Assembly: GCF_000264995.1 (NCBI RefSeq) | Contig: NW_006767448.1 | Span: 486,775 to 530,161, forward strand | DNA from: Punctularia strigosozonata HHB-11173 SS5 | Lineage: Eukaryota > Basidiomycota > Agaricomycetes > Corticiales > Punctulariaceae | Direction: 5' to 3' | Length of the DNA stretch: 43,387 bases | In this document: positions 11,373-22,540 of the stretch, in pieces | Layout: every line of letters starts with the position of its first letter | Numbering within the stretch: position 1 is the stretch's first letter | Notes under the pieces: generated by a model | Database searches by the model: none | What the model saw: only the letters and a program-made list of their open reading frames with translations | What the model was told of the DNA's origin: nothing | Program-made: the position numbers and the translations under genes

Positions 11373-13541
11373 ATGCCAGCGCTCCGCTCGCACTCTTTCA
11401 GCAACACGTCGAAGTCTCTTTCGTGAGTACTAAGCTTTGATATACCTCTTGTACGCCTCTACTAACGCAGATGGACAGCCTGGGGCAGGCGTCGACCAAA
11501 ACACGGCTTGCCTCACTGGCTTCCCCTCATCCAACACGATATCATACGCCAGCATATCTTCCTACTGGTAGTGAAGTCTCGTTCTCGACGGCATACCCCA
11601 AATCTGTTCTTTCCGCTCCATCGTCGAACGTCTCTCATCCTTTTCATGCCGGTGGTCCACAGAACGGCGGGTACATATCGAATGCGACGACAGGATATCA
11701 CCATAGCTCCCACTAGTGCGCATCACGGTGCAGTTGAATCTCACATGTTACTAACCTCCGTGCTAGCTATACCGTCGGTTCAAGTGGCTACCCCAGCGCG
11801 CCTCCAGCCTCGCAGGCCTCACGGACCGGATTTCCAGATGGATTAGAGAACGTCCCGGTCGTTCCGGCAACCTCGCAGCCGGCTTATAGTTCTGTTCAAA
11901 CTTACGGTGCTCCTGACCAGGTTTCCGAACGGCGGTCTGATCCGATCGGGTGCGCGTGAGAGATCTCTTCCGGTGAATCAAATTTAATCGTTTCGTCAGA
12001 CACGCCACGGACGCGACCGGTGACTATGGTATCGTTACATCCCCAGCTCCATCACTCGCCCTCGCGGAACGTGAGTGGCAACCCTACTACGAGAATGCAC
12101 CCGTTTCCCTTTCCGCGATGGAGAACAATCAAGACCAGCAGCCTTGTTCTTTACCCCTTTCAACCTTTCCTGCCGATCATTCAGCAGCGCCTGATACCGG
12201 CAAGTCATCGAGCCCATCGTTCGACCGTGGTTTAACTTATTACATATTATCTCAGGCGCGAGCTACCCCGCTTTTGACTTCAACCGGAATACGGATTGGA
12301 TTTTCGACGAGCAATTGATGAACCTCGCCTCTTCAATATTCTCTGCCTCGGACGAGTCGGTTCAAGCCTCGCTATCCGCACAGGACTTAATGGCCCAAAT
12401 ATCGACATACGTACCCAACGACAGTGCCATACTACAACCCGTCCTTCCCCAGCAGGCCCCCGGCAACATACCTACGGTTCAGGCTCCCACCACGTTGTTG
12501 GCTGCTGCAATGTCCGCTGCTTCATCTAGTTCGAATATTCCCATGCCCCCACTTTCGCCTCCGGATCTTGTATCAGATGACGGACGGACCGAGTCGAGTC
12601 CTGAGACTTCGTTTTCCCTTGCATCTGGATGCTCCTCGAACGCTTTTCCTTCACCGGGGGAGATGCCCATGCTTCATGGTCCTATTCAAGATGAAACCCT
12701 GCGGGATATCTCATCCCAGTACCCGCTCCCGGCCACTGTTCCCGCCGCAACGAGCTCCCCGGAAGCCGCGCCGCTGTGGCAGGCACACCCTGCACATGAC
12801 ATGGGCGAACCCTGCACGCCTTCTCAACGCGACTCTTCTGCGATTGGTTTTGTTGCTCCCGGCGTATACGGATCAATGGCTTCCTCAGCTCACGAGCAAT
12901 ATCACCAGAGCTACGAAATTACTCTTACCCAGCCCAAAAAACCGAGCAAGAAGGATCCGAAAAAAACGCTTTTCAAAAACGCAGCCCCCTACACGCCGCT
13001 CCATGGAGCCCTCTTCGACCGATACGTTACGCTCCTTCAGCGCCTTCCATTGCGTCAAGACTGTCCCGTCGGAGGCTGCACCGATTCGCAGCGCACGCAG
13101 TTGACATACTGCCAAATGCAGGCTCATATGGAGAAGGTTCACTACCCAAAAGGCAAGTCGAAGAACGAGAAGATTTTCGGGTGCCCGTTTCATGCCCTAG
13201 GTCGCTGCAATCTCGATAGACCTCTGGAATCTCGCGCAATCACGCGACATGTCATCGCGTCTCACACACACCTGGACAACACCCAATGTTCGATGCCAGA
13301 CTGCGGACACATCGCGTCGCGCTTGGACGCAGCCCGGCGTCACTTAGCCACGCAAATCATCAACAATATCAAGGCGTGGCGAGATAATGACGCCGCCCAC
13401 CCCGAGGTAACGGAGGTTTACAACTCCCTGACGCCTGCCGATTGTGAAGAGACAGATCGACGTCTTCCACCAGCATCCAACAAGTCGTCAAACCAGTCCT
13501 CCTTTCCTCTACTCTCTCCCTCTAATGAGAAGACTTTCTGA
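11373..13541 (+). CDS. C2H2-like three-finger protein with disordered N-terminus (family member D)
   Basis: My model joins 11373-11422, 11479-11715, 11767-11955, 12000-12199 and 12256-13541 into 653 residues. The first 450 or so are Ser/Pro/Ala-rich and disordered, as in fungal transcription factors. A basic patch (KKPSKKDPKK) precedes three finger-like units. Finger 1 is C495-x4-C500 with H516-x4-H521. Finger 2 has FGCPFHALGRC with RHVIASH. Finger 3, QCSMPDC with SRLDAARRH, lacks a clear second His. It is probably nuclear and DNA-binding; the target is unknown. Intron 4 uses a GC donor with the ideal GCAAGT sequence at 12200. A GT-AG interval at 12071-12184 (114 nt, divisible by three) could be an optional intron. 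Introns 1-3 are phase 2, as in the paralogues at 14.3, 18.4 and 34.6 kb. The large last exon is firm; exons 1-4 are best-fit. Confidence 0.75.
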
Positions 13542-14252
13542 TACTCGCGTACTACCTGCGCAAGCAGCCTACCCCTCGCATGCAAATGTTGTTGCGTGGT
13601 CTACGGTTTGTTTATTTTCCCCCACCCTGCATTTCGGAATCATATACCTTACCCCCGGCGTCGTATGCGCTCTCGTAGTTTTTTTGCGGTGTGGATCTCA
13701 GTGGATTTGTTGTACCGGATTATGCCTTTTGTCTCACCATTCATACGTTATCATAGTAATTTACACGCCGGAATCTGTACAACTATAATACAAAATATAT
13801 AAAACGCTTCGTCGGACAAATTCTCAGGCAACATTTCCGCAATAGACGCCGGTAAGGCTACGAGTACGGAAAGAGTCGAAAGAGTCCTGGTTACGTATGC
13901 TTAGCCACAGTGAAATCCAGAGGAGAATCGCCCCGAATCAGAGTAACAGTTGTATCCTGCACTTATTTCTACCCAGCGGCACGCTTTTCACTCCGGACTG
14001 AGTGATATAGTTGGATTGTAGAAGTAAATGTAGGATCGTTGTTCACAAGATCACGCGAGGGAGTAACACGGTATCATGGGATAACATGTCAAAGATATGA
14101 CGAAACGCAAACTAGAAGCGCTAAATGTTGAAGAAGATACTTAGAAAGGATGTTTGTACGGCTATGTGGTACAAATGAAACCGAATTAAATGTATGGTAA
14201 AGCAACGGGTCAAGGACACGAACACAAAAAGGTAGGGAAATAGCCGGTATCA
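13542..14252. other. Intergenic, convergent 3' ends
   Basis: AT-richer spacer between two convergent finger genes. Contains a T/A-rich run near 13785-13805 that could serve 3' end formation of the upstream gene. I see no gene or repeat. Confidence 0.5.
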
Positions 14253-16141
14253 TCAGGGAAACTCGTCATCGTCAGCTTCGTCCTGGGTGTCGCACTCGTA
14301 AGTGGGGTCCAGTTCCGCCATAATCTCCTTGTGCGTCTTCGATTTGCGATGGCGAGTCCGCGCATCGGCGCGCGAAAAAGACCTGCCGCATTCACACATG
14401 AACTTGACACACATGCCATGTTTCTCCGAGACGAGGTGCCTTAAGAGCTCCTTGCGCGTCCCCGATGTGTGATCGCAAAATGGGCAGTGAAAGCTGCGTC
14501 TCCCTTCGGCCAGGTTTCGTTCCGAGATGTGGTCGCTCAGATGGGAAATGAGGTGCTTTGTCGGCACCTCGTTGTTCTCGCAGCGCGGCCAGCGGCAAGT
14601 AGTTCTGCCGCCCGATTCGACGGTATCGTAAGGCTTGCTCCCGCGGCGGCGTACCGGAGCTTTCGCAACGTTGCGCCGGGGACGGGCGGTCTCCGACTGC
14701 CGGGGCTTTGTAGTGCGTCTAGGATGACGAGAAGTACGCGACGGTCCCGCAAGTGATTCAGATGACGAGTTAAAGTTCGCAATGTCGGACGCTGCGTCCG
14801 CGAGGGCGTGTGGTTGGTCGGGAGCTGCCAAAGCAGGGGGTAGAGCCGGTTGACGAGGCTGTTGCAAGTCTAAAGCGGCCTGCGCATGACGGGGTCCGAT
14901 TTCGTTCACGAAAGGGGGGAAAGTTGAAGTTGTTGCGGTGCCTCCGGTCACAAAGAATTGTTGAGATGATGCCGACGCTTGCTGAGAGTAACTCGCGGTA
15001 AATGGAGGTTGACGATGATTCTGCCGGTGGCTTATGGCGGCATTGCGGGCAGGGTCGTAGAAAGGATGAGCCATCGACGGTGCGATGTAGCGGTGATGCG
15101 CATCAGGAGCGCCGCTATACTGGCGGTTCCAGTGGGCAGGGAGACGAGAACCGGTAGAGACTTGCTCGCCTGGAAAGAACGTCGGCGCCTGAGTTGGAAT
15201 ATGCGAATCAAAACCGGGATAAGCCGCTTCGGGAGGAGGCCTGCGCAATAGAAAAATACCTGTCAGTGTATTTTTGGGGAATCGCGGACGGGTGACGTAC
15301 AGGTTAGCATAGCCTTGAGCGAGAAAGTCTCTCATCATCATCGGGTGCGCGCCATGAGCTCGATTAGAGCTAGCACTGACAGTAAGTGAGCAAGCCAGTC
15401 ACATTCGAGAAAACACTCCTGGCACGTACAAGGGTGGCTGATTAGTCATGTCGGTGAAAGTCTCGTTTTGCGTCCCCGAGGTAGAGACGTATCCGGTGAA
15501 GGGCATGCCGGACTGCTGAGTATGCGGAAGGGACGCAAACGGCAGATGTTGAGGCCTTGATGTCGCACTGTTGTATACTTGACCGCGGGGTGGCGCATTA
15601 TGGGCAGAAGGAACCTGTGGTATGGGAACAGCCTGGCACGGATAAGACGCCTCGGCCTCCTGTGGATAGAAGCGCGCAGTGGAAGGCACCGACGGCATAG
15701 ACACTGTACGAGAGCCGAACGCAGGAGTCTGAAGTTGAGGAGACATATTAGGCACCGAGGCTGCGCGATTTACGAAGGCAGTAGGATGAAGCATGGACGG
15801 CTGGCTGGCTGTAGAAAAAACCGGTCGCGACATCGATCCCTCCCATGAGCTCGGAGCAACCGCCATGTGTGATTGAGGCGATGGTGGCAAGGAGAACTGA
15901 TCGGGTGTATATTCGAGTCCAGCATCGAAGGTTGGAGTGCGACCTGGGGCTGTCGAGTCGCTCGGTATATGTTCAAAGGTGGTAAACACGCCTTGGCCCT
16001 TGGGCTCATCATCGAGTCCGGGATTTGTCGATCTGAACGAAGGAGGTGAGCTGCTGTGGACCTGCACGAAAATGAGGTCGCTTACGAAGACAGGATCGAT
16101 TGGATGACGGCTTCCCAGTCACACTCTTGAGTCGAATGCAT
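14253..16141 (-). CDS. C2H2 three-finger protein with disordered N-terminus (family member B)
   Basis: Exons 16141-16086, 16032-15430, 15375-15301 and 15240-14253 join in frame to 573 residues; the three introns are 53, 54 and 60 nt and all phase 2. The N-terminal 400 residues are Pro/Ser/Gln-rich and probably disordered. Basic patches (TKPRQSETARPRR, RRRGSKP) look like nuclear localisation signals. Three fingers follow: C460-x4-C465 (CRWPRC) with HLISHLSDH; FHCPFC with x12 and HLVSEKH, a near-canonical C2H2; and FMCECGRSFSRADARTRH with KSKTH, also near-canonical. The tail is acidic (DEADDDEFP). It is probably a sequence-specific DNA-binding regulator; the target is unknown. It is convergent with family member D and has the least degenerate fingers of the four. 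A TATTTAAG box lies 88 bp upstream of the ATG. Confidence 0.83.
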
Positions 16142-16228
16142 GTTGATGTTCAAGGAGATACGATGAGATGCGGATTGTCAGATGGATGGGAGTTGCTTTG
16201 GGATAAGCCGTAGCGCGATGCGAAACGG

Positions 16229-16236
16229 CTTAAATA
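16229..16236 (-). promoter_or_regulatory. TATA-like box of family member B
   Basis: TATTTAAG on the minus strand, 88 bp upstream of the start codon at 16141, in an otherwise GC-rich leader. Confidence 0.4.
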
Positions 16237-17032
16237 ATCGCATGGCGACGAGCGTGCAAGGCTAGACGGTACAACGCAAATGATTGACGACAAAGGATTC
16301 CAAAGAAGCGCGTCTATGGGAGCAGTGGCCACAGCAGCAGGGTTGTAATTTGGCGGACGGGGCGTGCGCAACCCTGGCCGCGTTGCACGAGACCGATCGG
16401 GGCCTTGCACAAGAGCCGCACCCGGGTGATCATATATGGTCCTGCCTGGCTCCATAAAGCCTGGCCATTATCGGAGGTGCGCAGGTTTGGACTACTGGCA
16501 TGGTGCAGGTCGGAGGAGCATGGATTCGACAGATCCGGAGCCGAGCTATTAGATTTAGTTAGGATTCACGTCTGCAGATACTACGGAGTTCCACTCGCCG
16601 TGTGAGCTATTTCTCAAACATATCACTACCACGCTTGAAGCGTAGTCAAGGCGAGCTCCACAAAGCACGAAACATCGCATTGTCTGAGGCGACGCAGCGA
16701 TCACGCTGTGGTTTTACACTACGCATTGCATTGAATGATCTAGATGAGATCTTAACCCATGTCAAGGCCACTGGGGCCGATACTTAGGGAGATTGACCAG
16801 ATCCTTGCAGTGAGTTGAGAGCTGGCAGCACATGATGATGGCGATACAATAAGCGCCGGCGCGGAAGTGAGTTCCTGGGATATGTCCTATCTTCTGGTAA
16901 TGTTTAAGACGGTCCACAGATTACATTATAGGCGAAGAGGCTAGCCATGAGGACAGGTTCGATCTAGGGTTAGCGATGGCACAAAGGAAAGCTTACTACA
17001 GCCGCCGGCTCGACGCTCGAAGGGGACACCGC
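16237..17032. other. Intergenic, no supportable gene
   Basis: Lies behind the promoter of the minus-strand finger gene. Only short frames, none protein-like. A single TAGGGTTAG occurs near 16965. Confidence 0.4.
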
Positions 17033-18150
17033 GGATGACTAAGCATGGCAACTTCCGCGCTTTCCATCAAGAGCGATCTACACGCCGACGTCGGACGACC
17101 AGGGCACAACGACGAGCCAAATGCTCTCTTTGCTAAGAAAGCCAATGAACTCTCCTGGGGACTACCGACATATTCTCTCTTGCTTTCTATAGCTCTCAAG
17201 GATGGTTCATGCCAGTGTTGATGCACATCGCTGGCACATTGGACGAGAACGAGCATAAACAACCTCTCGCTTCCACCGGTTTTTTTCCCCTACTTCTTAG
17301 TACGTATGGAGGCTACATTACGGGGCTTTTGTGGTTGACGATGATTACCTTGTACAGGCAAACCTTGGCGACTCGTGCGCAGTGCTCGCAATCTGGGCGT
17401 GTCCAACCTCCAGAGTATGCGTAATTCTCAAGAGTTTTTCGAGAGAGGTCAGACGGGTCATGATGATATTCGTGTTTCAAAGGCGGTTAACCAGCTCGTG
17501 AGCAACGATTATTACGGTGCATCCGCTACTTGCTCCTTTCGATCCAGGTGTGTCCCACATCCTACACCCACACGTGTCGCTCACGTCGCTCACTCTTACC
17601 ACCTCCAGCCCTACATCCAAATGGGCCCTGAATGATGTATGGAAGAAGGGAGAAGTCACGCGTCCTTGGCCGTCCTTGGACACTGGTCCAAATAACTTGC
17701 GCGCTGGACTGCCTGACAACGCTCAACTCGGGAAACACCACGCAGCACGACCCTCCGTCACCATCTTTCCCCCCTCCCCCTGGTCCTCGAGAACTACCAC
17801 GAGCAATACTAGGTGGACGCCCATACTCGAAGCCGCAGACCCCCTTTGTTGAGGACAGCAAAGGGGAGCGGATGTATACCATCCTGGATCGACTTGCTAT
17901 CTCGCCATCTCTAGTTGCAACGCTACGAACTTCTCGCCGAACTATTGTTCGGCATCGTCCGACTGCTCCGTGACAACGATCTTCCTATTCCCGGCGTCTG
18001 CCCTCGTCAACGGAACGGCGTTCCTGGCCGGTTCCACCCAAGGATTAGGAAGATGGAGGTTTGCAGACCTAAACCTTACGCCTACCTCCAGTCTTCGTAG
18101 GAGCGTCATCTTGGTTGGCACAAGAATGTACATTGAACATCATGTGTATT
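17033..18150 (+). other. Unresolved coding blocks, possible PP2C-like gene remnant
   Basis: Several plus-strand blocks have protein-like codon use but no single model joins them. The frame across about 17311-17400 reads GAFVVDDDYLVQ followed by ANLGDSCAVLA, which closely matches the conserved VANxGDSRAVL core of PP2C-type Ser/Thr phosphatases. Other PP2C signatures (DGHGG, the later DGL/DNxT motifs) were not found. An overlapping different frame at 17375-17512 is also open and protein-like. A third block at 17853-18120 reads as a Cys- and N-glycosylation-site-rich segment. This could be a decayed phosphatase gene, parts of two genes, or chance. The motif is seen; the rest is open. Confidence 0.22.
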
Positions 18151-18428
18151 GCTTAGTCATATCTATCTACCTGTCTACTTTGCTCTCTGCGCTACCTACT
18201 TGGCGATTATAAGAGTATGTATCGTAAGCATCGGGAAATGACTGTGGAGGAGGAAAGAGAATCGGGAGATAGATAGTTAGTGGCTGAATGAACGGTTTGA
18301 TCGAACGCCAGCCGCTCTGCTGGTGCCCGTGCGAGGCGCATTGACGTCGGCGTGACCATCACCATTTTGACCGATTGGCAATTATGGCCTGACTTGGACT
18401 GGTTGAATCTCTCTTCCGTGTTGGAACC

Positions 18429-20179
18429 TCAGCCTTCCATGTCGGCATACAAATCGTCCTCGTCGCTGTCGTCGCCGTCGTCGCCTTCTTCTGAGTAATC
18501 GTGCTCGTAGTCCTCTTCGTCTTCCGATATGGCTCGCTCTTTGCCCTTACGAGACTTCTTGTTGGTGCCTTTGTCATTGTCCACACCGATCGGCCGTGGA
18601 GAGCGAGACCCACTCCCGAAAATTGGTTCGGCCGTCGATAAGTTCGAACGTTGAAGCTCCTCCTCTTCCGAGTCGTCTTCATATTCGTATTCGGACTCGG
18701 GATTGGATTCTGGCACAAGGGGCAGGGGCAGCGAGTGCAAGGGGCCTTTGCGGAGCCAGAAAGCGATCAGGGAAGGAGCTGTGGACGGGGTGATTCGACT
18801 TGTTATCTCGACGGGCTTTCTGCGACGGAGCCGTTTGCCTCGTCTGCGACGAAACATTTTGCTTGGTTTGCGACGACGAGGAGTGGATGGAGGAAGAGTC
18901 GACGGCCCTGCTTCGGCAGATTGACTTGCCGATGTGCACGATGTAGAGCATGTGCTAGTACCTGCACAGGCGGGCGTTGTTCCTTGACCGTCACGAAGAG
19001 CACATGCCCTGGTCGCGCATTCATGCAGAGGCCGAGATGCACCGCGACGAGGAGTCGCTGGAGGAAGGATCGATGATCCTAACAAAGCAGATCTACTTGC
19101 CGATAACCATGCCGATGACCAGGATTCGGGGTGTGTACTGGTACCAGCGGCCTTTGTCCCTTGACCTTCATGAAGAGCGGTACTAGCGACCTTTGTTCCT
19201 CGACCGTCATGAAGAGCGGTACCAGCGGCCTCTGTTCCTTGACCGTCATGAGAAGCGGAAGCCCGGGTCGCGACTCCAGGCGGAGGTTGAGAGCCGTGAC
19301 GACGGGGAGGGGTCGGAAGAGGGGCCGTTGGTCCTGACACAGCGGATTGATTCGTTGATGACAAGGATGTACGGGTCCCAGTGGGCGTTGTTCCTCGTTC
19401 ATCACGAAGAGCGACGTTCGCGAATCCGGAGACAGGCTGAGATCCACCGCAATACAATACCGCCCCGAGTCCCATTGCCAGAAAGAGGGGATCATCCTGC
19501 GAACGTTGAACGGGATGCAGGAAGGGGCTGCGCTGCCTCGCCTGGGCAGACGGGATGTTTTGGACATCGCGCTCCCATGTCGTTCGAGGATACAAGGCGT
19601 TTATTGAAGGGAGCAGAGCCGAGGAAGGTACGGAATCTTGCTCTACATCGACGCGAGAAGAAGGACCAGGAGAAGAACGGCGGTCCAAGCCAGAATGAGC
19701 GTCAGCGACTCCGTAAACTTGATTGCTGAGACTGAGCTCCTGCAAGGGACGTCGGCTGGGGGATGGCTGTGATGACGAACGTCTGCGGGTGTATGCGATT
19801 AGATGGCGCTCGCGTATATAGTATGAAGGAGGACGTACCTAGATGCGCCACGGTCATCCACCATCTCGGGACCCGGACTCGGCGTACGGACATACAAGCG
19901 TTGCCGTTTGGGGGGTGGGCTACGAGTATAGAAGCTTTGTCAACAGACAGAACACACGATGTCGTGGCTCGTTGTAGTCGCACCTCAGCTGTACGGGAGC
20001 TATGTCATACTGCCGAGTTCTCTTCGGCCCCGGGTCACAGGGAGCGGATCTCCCGCCGGTCATCCATGGCGGCCGTTGTTCTTTATCCGGATCATCATTC
20101 CTAGAGCGTTGATCAGCGAGTGCTATGAAAGATAATGAATCGTAGATAAGATGGTGCAAGCGTACTCGGAGGAGGGCAT
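18429..20179 (-). CDS. Disordered repeat protein with acidic C-terminus (family member F, no zinc finger)
   Basis: Exons 20179-20166 (14 nt), 20100-19984, 19919-19839 and 19782-18429 join in frame to 521 residues; all three introns (65, 64 and 56 nt) are phase 2. Residues around 45-50 (PPPKRQRLYVR) resemble a nuclear localisation signal. The middle is built of nested repeats: a longer unit with the pattern SAxxGPxxLPPxTPRR appears three times, and a DGQGT-centred 13-residue unit appears in tandem. A very basic segment (RRRRGKRLRRRK) is followed by an acidic C-terminus (EDEEDYEHDYSEEGDDGDDSDEDD). No known domain is recognisable. The gene architecture and location match the finger genes, so it may be a sister that never had or has lost the fingers. 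A nuclear acidic-tailed protein is a reasonable guess only. Confidence 0.68.
19151..19267 (-). repeat. 39-nt coding minisatellite, three units
   Basis: Three imperfect 39-nt units (19151-19189, 19190-19228, 19229-19267) in the coding exon, each giving 13 residues of the form DGQGTxAAGTALH. Diverged single copies of the core lie at about 18975-19000 and 19385-19413, and a fainter one in exon 2 near 20066-20095. The period is a multiple of three, so copy-number change keeps the frame. Confidence 0.8.
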
Positions 20180-20289
20180 GATCACAAAGAGCTTATGAGA
20201 CGTGCCGATTGGAAAGCAACGCTTGATCGGCGTTATAGATATTGGAATATGTTCGTGATCGTGAAAATGAGCAGAGGTCGTGAATGAAT

Positions 20290-20297
20290 TATTTAAA
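20290..20297 (-). promoter_or_regulatory. TATA-like box of family member F
   Basis: TTTAAATA on the minus strand, 111 bp upstream of the ATG at 20179. The spacing is similar to that of family member B. Confidence 0.4.
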
Positions 20298-20403
20298 CAC
20301 GAGAGTAGCTTTGAGAAGGGGAAAGTCGTAGGCAAACAGGAGGTAGACAAAGACACACCTCGAGGCGTCATTTTATACTCCGGCAAAGGGCGCGTGACGC
20401 GCC

Positions 20404-21660
20404 TCACCAGGCTGTCTTCGCCAAGAGCTGGTCATCCTGGAGGTGTTTGGCGCGCAACAGAGTACGAAGAGCGACGTTGGCCCATAGACGACCACGGGCG
20501 ACGATCCACCGACGACGATCATCGGTGATACAGAGCAAGCGAGGACGTTGGACCCACAGAGCATTCGTTGCTCGGCAGACGATGATGCCGGTCTTCTCCG
20601 TGTCACGCTCAACCTTGATGTGCTGGCGAACGTCACGGAAAGGATCTGAAGGAGTGTTCGTATAAATATCACGAAAATCGGTCTCGCAGTCAGACGTACC
20701 CTGTGGTAGTACGAGAGCCCGTCGGTTCCGTACTCTACCAGAGCAAAACTGAGCAAAAAGTGTTCCGGCCTCCAGTGCGCCGGGAGAAAGCATCGCTGAA
20801 CTACAGTCACGTTGCATCGTTGATGGGACTCGGATACCACGTGGCGGTTCCAGTGCGCGGGATAATCTACACCGCAAGCGGAGGTTAGTACACTGATATT
20901 ATTGAGGGCTCGTATGAATGACGAGCGAGAACCTACCCGATCTCCTGACACAAAGTCACAACCTCGGTAACTCCACAGGTAGCATTCCAACCAGAAATGA
21001 CTTCCCAACAGGACTCCGGGGGCATACCAACACGAGATCTGTCCAACACGCATGAGTATTGCGCCTCGTTGCACCGAGATGCACTCCATACTGACTTCGG
21101 TATCTGCGGCGTCCATGTTTGCGGACCGTCGACTAATCAACCGTCAAGATGGCTCCAACGAGCGGTGAGGAAGAACATACCTCCGGCCAAATGTAATGCG
21201 TAAGAATGAACACATCGAAGGGAGGCCGACTCTCGATGAGAAGGGCGTTGGAGTTAGGAAGAGTTGGAAGCGATTTCTCTGATATCCGTGACAACAAGCA
21301 GGAGGGATACACAAAGGCACAGACCGACCGTATTGTGCACGCTGACCAACGGACTATCCTCTAATCTGCCGGGTACGGACGATCGGAGAAAATCAGGGCA
21401 AGCGTGCTTGGCAAACAGTATCCTGGTCAAAGGAAGAGAGTCAGCGTGCATAACCAAGCTGATAACCATGGCTTGCATTGATATACCGCAACGTGAACAC
21501 CCGCAGGATTTCTTCTAGCATTAGCTGGACTATGCTGCTTCGTAAGAGCTGACTGGCTGCGACCCACGCGGAAGAGGTAGAAAGTTGGACGATCGTCCGG
21601 AGTATCATCGTCCTTATGGCAGCAGTAAGTGTAATGCGGTATAAGATGTCTGTATACTTA
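20404..21660 (-). CDS. Unresolved multi-exon gene (locus G)
   Basis: The minus strand shows good splice signals (GTATGT...GATTAG at about 21180-21133; GTAGGT...CTAAC...GTGTAG at about 20935-20866) and several open, codon-biased frames, but not one unambiguous model. The 3' exon ends at TGA 20404-20406 and encodes a charged segment ending in LRAKHLQDDQLLAKTAW, with few A-ending codons, so it looks truly coding. A block reading DYPAHWNRHVVSES and FLPAHWRPEHFLLSFAL precedes it in another frame and would need one more intron. The last exon shares 17 of 18 nt with the finger-less repeat gene where both read ANVALR. The family is unknown; it could be a live gene or a decaying copy. Confidence 0.33.
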
Positions 21661-22540
21661 CCTCCGAAAGTCAGTCGTGATCGCAAAAACGACGTGTAGG
21701 GCCAGTAGCACGACGATTTAACTGCAGTGTGGGCGTGGACGAGAGGCCGTGCGCTGAGAAGGGATCTATGAGCCACGGTGATATAAGTTTGCGGGGTATT
21801 CAATGGTGAGAAATCCCGTTCAGAGTTGGATGGGAGCGAGCGATATTTGTGCACAAAAGGAAAGGTGTCCAGCGCAAATATATGTTTGAGGGCTTCTTAT
21901 CAGCTGCAAAGAATAATCATATATAATACGGAGTCCTGCAGTGAAGTGAAACATGCATTTGAGTAGCTAACAATGTTCAACCACAACAAAAACTAGTTAA
22001 CTCGCATGTTTGTAGCCGACAAGGAACACGTCAAAATGGGGGGGAAGGGACCATATGATTGCGAGAGGTCATTTCTCGTCGCATTCCACGAGAGAGCGGA
22101 AGGGGTCGTTATACTTGAGACCGGCGGCAAGTTGAGATGTGGCTGCCGCTGATACGACTCGGCAACACGAGACAGAGCGATTCAATATCATGATGGATGC
22201 AGCGTTCGAAGTGACAGCTTGGGAGATGGCAGCAATGCGTTTTCCAACCAGCTCAACGGTGGATGCGGTGAGGAAAGACGGGCAAAAGGGGCGCTTGTTG
22301 ATCCATGCTGACTAAGCGCGATTTCGAGGGGTCTGAGCGAGATGGTTCGTTCGTCTCAGATGGATTTAGCAACGTCGGAGTCTGTATCTTGATTATGGGT
22401 GTATAATACAATAACCGCGGTCAACATGAAACACTGATCTCTAACTTAAGCTGAGATATACTAGAAAAAAAACAGGAAATCCATAACGAAAAGGGTACAT
22501 TGCGAGAGGGTATCTGATGCTTGGAATCTCTGTAGGTCGA
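21661..22540. other. Intergenic, no supportable gene
   Basis: AT-richer spacer between locus G and the 3' end of family member C. A TATATTTG stretch near 21880 on the minus strand could be a promoter element for locus G. Nothing else recognised. Confidence 0.4.

Noticed and set aside
17375-17640. Prenylcysteine oxidase/lyase-like gene in the 17.4 kb region
   Set aside because: A few short similarities (GVSNL, APF, LTTTS-like) but no FAD-binding start and no matching C-terminus; too weak to report as a call.
20404-21660. Assignment of locus G to the basidiomycete DUF6533-type membrane proteins
   Set aside because: The hydrophobic stretches and the conserved helix patterns of that family could not be matched in any frame.
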